From Datura wrightii (Eukaryota; Streptophyta; Magnoliopsida; Solanales; Solanaceae), in NCBI GenBank assembly GCA_035772735.1, contig JASDFA010000018.1, positions 142,295,501-142,359,500 of the forward strand: a stretch of DNA of 64,000 bases, read 5' to 3'. Below, piece after piece: positions 41,614 to 52,137 of the stretch (position 1 is its first letter; each line of letters opens with the position of its first letter). The notes beneath the pieces are model-generated. The model saw only the letters and a program-made list of their open reading frames with translations. It had not been told where the DNA came from and ran no database searches. The position numbers and the translations under genes are program-made.

Positions 41614-43763
41614 TGTCACGCCACACCTTGGGAGGCATGACTGGCACCTGGTGCCCTTCTAGGACCTGGACTGCTAAGCTGACTAAGCCTAAGCACCTTT
41701 GGTGCAGGGCTCGCTCTAACTCCAGAATCAAGAAAACAACGGGCTATATAGCGGCTGTAAATACAACCCCCGGCCGTCAAGGCCAATAGCCACCTGTGAA
41801 AGTAAACAGCTAACCAAAGACAAATAATTATAAGGAGTCCTATGCGGGCCCACAAGCCACCATGATATCTAGTTATAGCTGAAAAGCGAAATCAGGTGCT
41901 AATCTGAACTATGACCGACAAGGTCATCAATCAACAGCTAAACAGGGGCCCGCACGGCAAACACACATAATCTACAGCACATATGGCCCCACACGGCCGA
42001 CATCAACTAATCGCAGGGAAATAATACAATCTGCAAGCCTCTAGGAGTAATAAGATGGTGGGGACAGGGCCCCGGCCTACCCATACTGTACAACAAAAGG
42101 AAGTAAACCTCTATCACTCAAGCTTCGGAAGATAGGAGCTAAAGGCCCTATACAGCTGATTGGAAATACGAGGGATTCGCTCCTCGACTGTGTGTACCTG
42201 CAGGCAAGTAATGCAGCGCCCCAAAAGAGGGCGTCAGTACCACAGGTACTGACTATGTAAAGCAATAACTATAAATGATTGAAAGTAAGAAATAAAGATG
42301 ACCATAGCTGAAGTAAAGGAAACAGACTGAAAATGACTGAAGTAGTGAAATCAAGACTAAACATAACTGTGATAAGGAGGGTAAGGGTCATACCTGACAA
42401 ATGAGGCATCCTACTGTCTAACTATCAATAACTAAAGCAACATAAAACTTACCTTGCCCCCATAAGCCGGAAGGTGCAATCAACACAGAACAACCCACCT
42501 GGGCCCCCATTAGCACTAGTGAGTACACCTCAATATATTTACCCCTATCCAGGTCATACTGCATCAACTACTAGCTATAAGCATCCTACCGATCCCCTGG
42601 GTATGCAACTTGGGCCCGCTAGCCCCTGACTATAGCTACGCCTGAGTCCGGAGGACTCCTGAAATCTATACCCCGGGTGCAAGCGCTCAGCGGGGGTGTG
42701 TATAGGCCAACCACGGCAAAATATGAGGAGCTGGCTTCCCATCTTCGTCCCTTACGGATGGCATGCCGCTCCGTAGAGCGACGTATCCTCGCCGTCTGGA
42801 GGACGAGTTGACACAACTATTAACCCTAGGATGGTCACGAAAGATATACAGGTAATCCAACCCAAAATAATATAAATACAGGTCTCAGCTGATAACAACA
42901 ACTATACATGATAACATACTCAACATGATAAAATATGTCTGAAATACTTTACTGGGATTCATATCGGATTACTATACTGAAGAAACTAACTTGCCGAGAG
43001 AGACTACCTTAACATACCTCGTTCGCTATTTACCGATTAATTGGCGAGGTTCGGCTGGTATTCAGCTGTTCTTCCCAACTGTAATCACATTAACGGAAGA
43101 ATTGAGCTAACTTCATTACTATATTGGAAGAAAACAATAACTTATATGTATATATATTGACTATTATTCAACTTATCGAAAGACTATCGAAAACTAATAA
43201 TTTCTCGGGAATCTAGAAGGGAGAAATACTTACTTTAAGTCTGGAATTGTATTAACACTAGTTTGGAGCAATTCCAACAACTTTGGCTCGGCGGGACAAC
43301 GATACACCGAGTGAATTTCACGAAACTAACTCCGTAGAAATGCTCCCTGCAGCCTTATACTTCGATACCCGAAGTTAATTTGGATTTGGACGGTGTTTAG
43401 CGGCGTAATCGGACAAAATTTATATAAACCCTTCGTCCTTCCTCTGTTCTGATCGATATATAATGGAAAATGACATAAAGTTTATGGGTGAGGCCTATAT
43501 ATACTTGGAGCCGGATGCAAGGCAACGTGGCATGTTGGCCAACGCGCCATTTTGGCTCCGTGCCACGTTGGTTGACGCGGAGGTCAAGGCTCCGTGCCAC
43601 TTTTCCCCTCTGGCAGCTTGGTTCGGTTTCTTCTCGCGAAATCCCAACTTGGCACTCGTTTGGCCTTTCCCCGGGCCCTTTTCCTTGCATGTAGGGCACT
43701 CTAAAACTCTCAACCAACATGCGAATAGGCCAACTAAATGCTAGAAACTTACAGGGTGCAACA
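41614..43763 (-). repeat. 3' LTR of element F
   Basis: 2150 bp; plus-strand ends TGTCACGCC and GTGCAACA. On the minus strand U3 begins TGTTGCACCC, then comes a CGTG-N-CACG cassette (43600-43523) and a TATA box (43504-43495). The region with many short frames near 42600 is LTR, not gene. Confidence 0.88.
43495..43504 (-). promoter_or_regulatory. TATA box in 3' LTR of F
   Basis: Minus-strand AAGTATATATAGG, about 20 bp downstream of the CpG-rich cassette. The same box lies at about 61925-61934 in the 5' LTR. Confidence 0.6.
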
Positions 43764-43764
43764 T

Positions 43765-43783
43765 CCTCCCCCCCCCCCTTAAG
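43765..43783 (-). other. Polypurine tract of element F
   Basis: The minus strand reads TTAAGGGGGGGGGGAGGA directly before the LTR, preceded by AAGGACGAATGTTC, the usual context in Tekay elements. Confidence 0.85.
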
Positions 43784-44048
43784 AACATTCGTCCTTGAAT
43801 GTTAGCTTCTGCTTGCAAGAACTTTAACTTGCAATTACTTATTCTGGAAAAATTTTGACAGAGTCTCCCCTGTAATATGGACTATCCAAAAACCCTGAAA
43901 TGCAGAAAAGTCCAATATAGGGTACTCCACATAATGCTACGACATTCATTTCACGATAAACTGAAGTCAATTACTTCACATATACATGTATATAATATAA
44001 CTCATGAAACAAAAATAACATCAACATACCTTCAGCTGCACAATCTGA

Positions 44049-45122
44049 CTAAATATGAAATAGCTGAGGATATCTGGTTTTCATATCATCTTCTGCCTCC
44101 CAGGTCACCTCCTCTCGATTCTTATTTTGCCATAACACTTTAACAGAAGCAACATCTTTAGTTCTTAATCTGCGGATCTGCCGATCTAGTATGGCTACTG
44201 GACCTTCTTCATAGGCTAACTCCTCAGTGATTTGAACGTCGTGGACTGGGAAAATCTGGGAGGGATCTCCTATACACTTCCTCAGCATTGATACGTGAAA
44301 AATTGGGTGAACAGATTCTAATTCTGGAGGTAAATCCAATTCATATGCCACCCGGCCTATCCTCTGGCGAATCTGATAAGGCCTAATAAACCTCGGGCTG
44401 AGCTTACCTTTCTTACGAAATCTCATCCCCCCCTTTATCGGTGACACCTTCAGGAATACCGTGTCACCCACATTAAATTCTAGGTTTCTTCGCTGCATAT
44501 CAGCATAAGACTTCAGGCGACTCTGAGCAGTCAGCAGATGTTCCCTGATAAGTTTTACTTTCTCTTTTGACTGACGAATAATATCTGGCCCAATCAATGC
44601 TGATTCTCCTACCTCAAACCAACCAGTTGGAGATCTACACTTCCGCCCATACAACGCTTCATAAGGTGCCATCTGAATTGTTGAATGATAACTGTTATTA
44701 TAGGAAAATTCAATAAGCGGTAGATGTTCATCCCAGCTGCCTCCAAAATCTAAGACACGCACTCGTAACATATCCTCCAGAGTTTGGATTGTACGTTCTG
44801 CCTGCTCGTCTGTCTGAGGAAGGAAGGCTGTGCTCAGGTTAACCTCCGTCCCCAGCCCCCTCTGAAATGATCGCCAAAACTTAGCTGTAAACTGTGCCCC
44901 TTTGTCGGAGATAATTGACAATGGAACACCATGCAATCTGACTATTTCTTTTATATACAACTCAGCATAGTCTTCAGTTGAAAAGGTAGCCCTTACTGGC
45001 AAAAAGTGAGCCGATTTTGTCAACCTGTCGACAATTACCCAAATAGAATCATATTTACGCCTGGTACGAGGTAACCCTACTACAAAATCCATGTTAACTG
45101 GCTCCCATTTCCATAAAGGCAC
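44049..45122 (-). pseudogene. pol: Integrase core and chromodomain-like C-terminus (element F)
   Basis: 357 codons in one frame. The integrase core begins near NMDFVVGLPRTRR (first Asp), continues with ISDKGAQF (second Asp) and QTDEQAERTIQ (Glu). After SPRFIRPYQIRQRIGRVAYELDL the end reads VLWQNKNREEVTWEAEDDM, the decayed chromodomain-type tail of Tekay/Del elements, thought to guide insertion to heterochromatin. The zinc-binding part upstream (45406-45123) is broken by stops, so no full integrase is encoded. Confidence 0.85.
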
Positions 45123-45405
45123 GCTATATCTAGGGTCAGCCCACTTGGTTTCTGATGTTCAGCTTTCACCTGTTGGAAATTAGGACATTGAGCTACGAAT
45201 TCTGCTATCCCATTTTTCATTCCCGGCCACCAGTAATCTCCTTTACATCATGGTACATCTTTGTCGAACCTGGATAGAGAGAGTAACGAGCATAGTGTAC
45301 CTCGCCCATAATTTACTGGCGAAGCCCTGCAATGTCTGAAACGCAGAGGCGATCCCTATATCTCAAAACTCCGTCCTCGGTTACCTAATAATCTGTCACT
45401 TTCCC

Positions 45406-46332
45406 TCACTGGACCCTATTTCTGAGCTGAACCAGACTAGGATCTTCATACTGTCGTTCTTTCACTTCCACAACCAATGATGATACTGCGGTGTTCTGGA
45501 TTACCACTCCATTGTTTCCTGATTCTACTATGCGAACGGCTAAACTGGCTAGCTGATGCAATTCTCGGCCTAATTCCCGCTGCATGGGCTGTAAATATGT
45601 CAGGCTTCCCATGGATTTACGGCTAAGGGCATCTTCTACAACATTGGCCCATACTGGGTGATATAAAATATTCACATCATAATCCTTTAACTGCTCTAAC
45701 CAGCGACGCTGCCGTAAATTCAATTCTTTCTGGGTGAAAATATACTGCAAGCTTTTATGATTAGTGAAAATATCTACGTGGATGCCATACAAGTAGTGTC
45801 TCCATATTTTGAAGGCATGAATTACTGCGGCTAACTCCAGGTCATGGATAGGGTAGTTCTTCTTATGCTTCCTCAGCTGCCTGGAAGCATAGGCAATTAC
45901 CTTACCATGCTGCATCAATACACATCCTAACCCAACACCCGAAGCATCACAATAAACTGAATAACCCTCTGTTCCTTCTGGCAGTGCTAACACCGGTGCT
46001 GATGTCAATCTGTCTTTCAGTTCTTGAAAGCTCGGCTTGCATGCCTCAGTCCAATGGAATTTTGCTGCATTCTGCGTCAATTTGGTTAAAGGTGCTGCTA
46101 AAGTGGAAAATCCTTCCACGAACCTCCTGTAATACCCAGCTAACCCCAAGAAACTACGTACCTCGGTCGGAATGGTAGGTCTAGGCCATGTTTTCACTGC
46201 CTCTATCTTCTGCGTATCTACCTGTATACCAGCATCTGACACAATATGCCCCAAGAAGGCTACTGAATTCAGCCAAAATTCACATTTAGAAAATTTTGCA
46301 TATAGCTGGCGATCTCTGAGAATCTGGAGCAC
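45406..46332 (-). pseudogene. pol: RT C-terminus and RNase H (element F)
   Basis: The 308-codon frame starts LQILRDRQLYAKFSKCEFWL, the palm/thumb end of RT, then VRSFLGLAGYYRRFVEGF. RNase H follows with YCDASGVGLGCVL, HDLELAAVIHAFKIWRHYLYG and IFTNHKSLQYI, where the usual TDH reads TNH, a likely loss of one catalytic Asp. It is separated from the rest of RT by a frameshift and an insertion. Confidence 0.82.
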
Positions 46333-46334
46333 TA

Positions 46335-47180
46335 CCCGTAGATGATCCTGGTGATCTGCCTCTAAGCGAGAATACAGCAGAATATCATCAATGAATACGT
46401 CTTGGTGCTAAGTCCTACTCCTACTGGAAACCTATACTGAACTGCTAAGCGGATAGCTCAAATATGGGGCCCAAGACTAGTCAGGGACATATAACTGAAG
46501 TACCCTGAGAGTCTTATCGGACCAGATTCTGAAACTGGGTTCTAGAACAAGTCCAGGTATGGGCTGAAAATGTTGTTCATCAGGTCCATAAACACTACTG
46601 GGGCATTTGTCAGTCCAAAAGACGTGATTAGGAATTCAAAGTGGTCATATCTGGTCCTGAAGGCAGTCTTTGAAATATCTCTTTCACGAACCCGAACCTG
46701 ATAATACCCTAATCTTAAGTCAATCTTTGAGAAATACCTCGCTCCCCGTAGCTGATCAAACAAATTGTCTATTCTGGGAAGCGGGTACTTATTCTTGAAA
46801 GTGACTTTTTTGAGCTGCCGATAATCTATACACATACGGAGGGAGCCATCCTTCTTTCACACGAACAGAACTGGCACACCCCATGGTGAGGTACTCGGCC
46901 TGATAAAGCCTTTGTCTAGCAAATCCTTCAATTGTTCCTTCAGTTCTCTGAGTTCAGCAGGAGCCATCCGATATGGAGGAATAGATATGGGCTGAGTGTC
47001 TGGTAATAGATCGATTGCAAAATCAATTTCCCTTTCTGGGGGAATACGAGGAAGCTCATCTGGGAATATGTCAGGAAATTCATTAACCACTGGAATAGAT
47101 TGAAGGGTCGGAGGCTCTGCCCGAACATCCTGAACTCTAACGATATGATAAATGCACCCTTTTGCTATCAATTTTCTCAC
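46335..47180 (-). pseudogene. pol: RT fingers and palm (element F), disrupted before the active site
   Basis: Reads FIRPSTSPWGVPVLFV, a TGA, then MCIDYRQLKKVTFKNKYPLPRIDNL and FGLTNAPVVFMDLMN, normal for Tekay RT. Between about 46543 and 46400 a foreign stretch of some 140-160 bp separates LDLF from the active-site segment VFIDDILLYSR, which is still readable at about 46398-46366. Confidence 0.8.
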
Positions 47181-47584
47181 CCAAAGATAGGAAATAAACC
47201 ACCTTTTGGCATGTATGTACTACCTTTCCACTCCTGTACTACCTCTCCTGGAAAGTGGAATCGAACAGTCTTGGTCCAACACTCGACATTGGCATAACAT
47301 GGAGCTAACCAATCCATACCCATAATAGCATCAAAATCGACCATCTCTAGTTCTATCAAGTCTGTTGTAGTCTGACGAATGGCAATCTCTACTGTACACC
47401 CCTGATAGACCCTTCTGGCTATGATAGAGTCACCAAAGGGTGTAGACATTGAGAAAGGTCGCCGAAGAAATTCCGGCGTAATACTAAACTTCCGATCCAC
47501 TAGCGGTGTAACATAGGACAAGGTGGATCCTGGATCTATCAACACATAAGCAAGATGAGAGAAAATATTCAGCATACCTGTCAC
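47177..47584 (-). pseudogene. pro: Aspartic protease (element F)
   Basis: VLIDPGSTLSYVTP holds the DPGS active-site motif of chromovirus proteases, and FDAIMGMDWLAPCYANVEC is the usual distal part. It overlaps the next RT frame with a shift. The domain itself looks intact, but it is not joined to an intact gag or RT. Confidence 0.8.
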
Positions 47585-47611
47585 AACATCTGGGGATGAC
47601 TCTGAGTCCTG

Positions 47612-48658
47612 TCACCCCGGTAATGCATAAGTACAGTCTAGGCCCGCACCTGAACTGGAGGCCCCTGATCTGCCTCGACCTCTACCTGCTGAAACTGAGG
47701 GCCTACGCCCTGCCGGGGATGCTAGAGCTCGTGATCCTGCTGAGGCCCTATCCTGTCGATCCCAGTCACCCTGACCCCTAGCTGGACAGTTTCTCATCTG
47801 ATGACCCTCCTGTCCAAAAATATAGCATGCTGTGGAGCCATACCTACATACTCCAGAGTGGCGTCGACTGCAAATAGGGAAAAGTGGTATTGTAAACACA
47901 CTCTGCTCCACTCCTCTCTGCTGCTGTGAACCTACTGCCCGCGAACCTTCGTCGGGCTCTGGCTGCCCTCGGTGACTAAACCTGCTCCTCTGCCGTTGTG
48001 GTGGAGGCGGGGGTCTAGGCAGCCTATCTGATAACCGTGGCCTAGGTCCTCCCCGGGACTCATCCTGTAATTCATCTGGTCTGTCCCTGCGGTGCTGCTC
48101 CTAACTTGTTCTCCTAATCTCCCGTTGCCGCTGCCTGATACCCTCAATATTCTGAGCAAAAGCCTGTATGCAGGAAATATCCATATCCTCTCGTAATGTA
48201 GCTGTGATGCAGGTCTCAACATATTCTGGGTTCAGCCCCATAATAAAGCAGTGTACCCTGGATGGCATTGTATCCACAAAAGCTGGCGCATATTGGGCCA
48301 AGGAATCAAACCGCATGGCATATTCCCGAACACTCATCGATCCCTATTCCAAGTGTAGGAACTGATCAACCCGGGCCTGTCGAATCTCTTGCAGTAGATA
48401 ATGATCCAAAAAAGCCCTTGAAAAGCTGGACCAGGTCGGAGGGGAAACATCTCTCCCTCGGGAGCTCTCCCAACTCTCATACCACAATACGGCGATGTCC
48501 CGTAGCCGGAACACCGCCAACTCAACTGACTCTGTGGGTGTAGCATGCATTACCCTGAAAATCCTCTGCATCTGGTCTAAGAAGTCCTGAGGGTCCTCGG
48601 TCTGATCCGTCCCTGTGAATTGCGGGGGACTTAGTGCTAGGAACTCCCGGACCCTCAA
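47612..48658 (-). pseudogene. gag: gag of element F
   Basis: The capsid region begins VREFLALSPPQFTGTDQTED and continues SVREYAMRFDSLAQYAP and IMGLNPEYVETCI, typical of Tekay gag. The zinc knuckle reads CYIFGQEGHQMRNC; the second Cys of the usual C-x2-C-x4-H-x4-C is Phe. Frames shift several times. Confidence 0.82.
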
Positions 48659-48694
48659 ACTGCCAGGCCCTCCTAATGATTCTGCAACTGTAGG

Positions 48695-49577
48695 TAGGGG
48701 TGGGCATAAAAATCAAAAAACCGAAAAACCGAAAAATCGAACCGAACTGAACTAATTCGATTTTTCGGTTTTGATTTTTTGATCTTTAGGTTCAATTTCA
48801 TTTTTTTTTAAAATTTTGGTTTTCCGGTTCGGTTTTCGGTTTTAGAATTTTGATTTTCCGGTTTAACCAAAATTTTACATATTTTAAAAAAATTATAACT
48901 TAATTTCAAATAAATAAAAATACTACACCCAACCCAAATCTCAAAGCCCATTTAGAGAATTATTTATATAATTGATACAATTGCTTAAGTTTTTGTTACA
49001 AATAACAAGTTTTATAATAGTTTTAGCATGTTAAGAAAATTCTTACAATTATTAATATGCTTTGAAAGAAAAATGAAATATATAATATTTATTTAATAAG
49101 AAATTAGGGATCATAGATTATTGAAATCTTAAAAGACCCTTGACTTTTTATTGATTTTGTTATAAGGATATTAAGCATATGAGAAAATTTATTATCAAAA
49201 ATTCAAATGTTATGTATGTACTACTAAGTGTAAATCAATTGATCCTGCTATTTTCTTTATTTAAAAAGTTAAAATTAAGCTTAGTTGAATTAAACTTTAG
49301 AATTCAAACTTAAAATAATTTATTTTGATTTTAAAAAGATAAAGCAACTCATTTTTAATTAAAAAAGTAGCTCATTTTGTAAGTTAAAAAATAGCCCATT
49401 AAATAGGCCCATAACCGAAAAAACCGAATTAGAAAAATCGAACCGAATTTGAAAAAAACCGAACCGAACCGAATTAGTTTGGTTCGGTATTCGGTACACT
49501 ACATGAAAAACCGAAAACCAAAAAAACTAAACCGAAATTTAAAAAAAACAAATCGAAAAACCGAATGCCCACCCCTA
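48695..49577. mobile_element. hAT-like MITE in gag of F, TSD ACTGTAGG
   Basis: 883 bp with terminal inverted repeats TAGGGGTGGGCAT/ATGCCCACCCCTA and 8-bp duplications ACTGTAGG at 48687-48694 and 49578-49585. Subterminal runs of CGGTTTTTCGGTT-like words occur in both orientations. The middle is AT-rich without an open frame. Size and duplication fit a non-autonomous hAT element. Confidence 0.88.
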
Positions 49578-50071
49578 ACTGTAGGTGGCGTTGACTGGCG
49601 CTGAGCAGCCATCATCTTTGCTAACATAACCATCGCGCTCCTGACCTCCTAGTCGGATGGTACGGGTATAGAACTGCCGGAGGTGGTGCCGTCACACCGG
49701 CCGTCCCAAGCGGCTCCTGACATGATGGAGACTGCTAGAAGGTCGAGATGACGCCTCCGTAACGCCCTCAAGTCGGGCCGATTATGTCCGAGGCTGAGGC
49801 ATCCTGCTGGTGCCCTCTCCCGCTGCTACATCTAATCTCTTTCCTGTCGTAGGGTGTCACTGTTCCGACATTTCTCTGTAAACAAAAGAGAATAATGAGC
49901 TTTAGGGAATAAACCCTATACTGTACCGCTCTATGGCACGACTGAATAAGAAGGAAGAGTAACCATCCTATCATGCCTTGTAGCCTCCTTCCTATATTAT
50001 GTGGTGCACAACACATCCATAGACAAGACTCTACTTATCACGGCTTGCAGACTCTCTGGGATACGACCTGC
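49578..50071 (-). pseudogene. gag: gag N-terminus and leader of element F
   Basis: Minus strand from the primer site: a leader, then an N-terminal gag region that can be read only in pieces (for example MPPKVGRD-like fragments belong to LTR and are not gag). The frame is joined to 48658 across the MITE. No continuous frame remains. Confidence 0.45.
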
Positions 50072-50081
50072 TCTGATACCA
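50072..50081 (-). other. Primer-binding site, tRNA-iMet type (element F)
   Basis: The minus strand reads TGGTATCAGA (plus TCTGATACCA), four bases from the LTR end TGTCACGCC at 50086. Confidence 0.88.
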
Positions 50082-50085
50082 AGTT

Positions 50086-50551
50086 TGTCACGCCCTACCT
50101 TGGGAGGCATGACTGGCACCTGGTGCCCTTCTAGGACCTGGACTGCTAAGCTGACTGAGCCTAAGCACCTCTGGTGCAGGGCTGGCTCTAACTCCAGAAT
50201 CAAGAAAACAATGGGCTATATAGCGGCTGTAAATACAACCCCCGGTCGTCAAGGCCTATAGCCACCTGTGAAAGTAAACAGCTAACCAGAGACAAACAAT
50301 TATAAGGAGTCCTATGCGGGCCGACAAGCCACCATGATATCTAGTTATAGCTGAAAAGCGAAATCAGGTGCTAATCTAAACTATAACCGACAAGGTCATC
50401 AATCAATAGCTAAATAGGGCCCCACACGGCCAACACACATAATCTACAGCACATATGGCCCCACACGACCAACACACATAATCTACAGCACATATGGCCC
50501 CACACGGCCGACATCAACTAATCGCAGGGAAATAATACAATCTGCAAGCCT
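50086..50551 (-). repeat. 5' LTR of F, part next to primer site
   Basis: Matches 41614-42040 closely and ends at the insertion of G, where AGCCT (50547-50551) is the left target duplication. Confidence 0.9.
50422..50499. repeat. 39-bp tandem duplication in 5' LTR of F
   Basis: Two units starting CCACACGGCCAACACACATA. The 3' LTR has one, which explains the 40-bp length difference between the two LTRs. Confidence 0.9.
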
Positions 50552-51974
50552 TGATCTTGGGCAGATTTATATGCCCAAGTGATACTCAAACGCATCATTT
50601 TCGCCTTGTTTATTGTACAATGTGTATACATTTTCATGTAATTGGGAATAAAATGCGAATTTATACTAACCAACATGATTAGCATTGTTTTGTAGGTAAA
50701 ATGTGATTTTGAGGAGCTAAAATGCATGTTGGAACAATATCGGAGTTGGACTTGGATTAGAGCACGAAAAAGGCATTGGACTGCACAATATAAAGGGGCT
50801 CCGCGATGGAGCCGTGTCACGCTACCATCGCGGATGCACACTGCCTGGAGGGTGAATAAGTTGTCAATTTCCAGTGGAGCCTCGCGACAGCTCCGTGGCA
50901 CGGAGGCAAGCCTCCGCGTTGCCTGCCGTGCCACGTTGAAGCTTTATTCCTGGACCCTAAATTTCCAGTAAGGGTCCGCGTCCACGCCGTGTCACGGAGG
51001 CAGTGCTCCGCGTTGCACTCCGTGACACGTTGCTTGTTATTCCGGGTAAAATTCCCAATAGTATAAATAGAACACTTAGGCTTATTTTTAATTAATTCAG
51101 ACTTGGTGGAGCAAGGACGTGGGTTACAGGCAGTTGAGGGATGAAAAAGCTCAGGGTTTTTCTCTCTTTCTTCTTTCACTCAATTGTTTGTATGATTAAC
51201 ACTTGTTTTAGGATGATTAATCCACAAATGAGTGGCTAATTCTCTTCCTTGCTGAGGTTATGAACAATGGTGATGAATTTTGATTATTGAATTATATGGT
51301 TTTTCATTTTCTTCTTCTATGTTGTTCTATTAATTCTTGTTTCTATTGCATTGGTGTGTGGCCGACATTAATGTATATCTAAAAAGTCCGATTTCACTCG
51401 AGAGAGCATGAAATTGGAAAGTTGTGAATTAATAGGGTATTGTTCTTAACTTGATTTGGGAAAATTGAGTTTTGATGTGCTTTCCTGATAGAAATATACT
51501 TGAAAGCCGTATTAGTCAATTTAGGAACGGGAATTGTATTGCTAGGTCATAAATTGCATTTGATCACAGAAATGTAGATGGATGGTTTATGATTCTTAAG
51601 TGAGATTAAATACGAGAGTTTTAATCTCTAGGCTAATGTTCTTGGCTAGCAACAGGAAGAGAAGATTAACCAAATTATGATTATAATCAAGTTCATTACA
51701 TGTTGTTAACCTTGGCATGCTCATATCCATAGTTTCAATTCAAAGTAGATATTTGTTAATAGTTTTAGTATATAATTTATAAACAAATTATTTAACTTTT
51801 GGTTACGTTGTTGTCAGCATATTTATAAGTAAGATAGAATATAGTACACTTGAACAATTTTAAATTATCCAGAGTCTCCTTGGTTCGATACTTGGCTTAC
51901 TTAAGCCACTTACTACTTGTTTGACCACGTGCACTTGCGTGCCGGTTTTTAACCATATAGCAACCGCCCGAACA
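50552..51974 (+). repeat. 5' LTR of element G
   Basis: TGATCTTGGGCAG to CCGAACA. Terminal dyad CTTGGGCA/TGCCCAAG at 50556-50579, CpG-rich cassette 50794-51031, TATA box GTATAAATAG at 51061. A duplicate lies at 59038-60464. Confidence 0.95.
51060..51070 (+). promoter_or_regulatory. TATA box in LTR of G
   Basis: AGTATAAATAGA, about 30 bp downstream of the last dyad arm of the cassette. The same box is present at about 59547-59557. Confidence 0.65.
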
Positions 51975-51980
51975 AGTTTT

Positions 51981-51998
51981 TGGCGTCGTTGCCGGGGA
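51981..51998 (+). other. Primer-binding site, tRNA-Asp type (element G)
   Basis: TGGCGTCGTTGCCGGGGA has one difference (C to T) from the exact sites of D and E. Confidence 0.9.
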
Positions 51999-52137
51999 GA
52001 CTAGGCAATTGGTGAAATTGTGTTAAGTGTAAATTTACTGTATTTTTATTTTATTTTTCTCAAGTGTTGACAACTTGGTCTTAGCCTGTATTTTGCAGAC
52101 TTGATTTCTGTGAACACTAGCAAGAGACAAAGAGCTG

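Noticed and set aside
43397..43744. Frames of about 70-107 codons in the F LTR and their copies near 61900
   Set aside because: Duplicated because the LTR is duplicated; they cross the TATA box and dyad cassette and have no domain.
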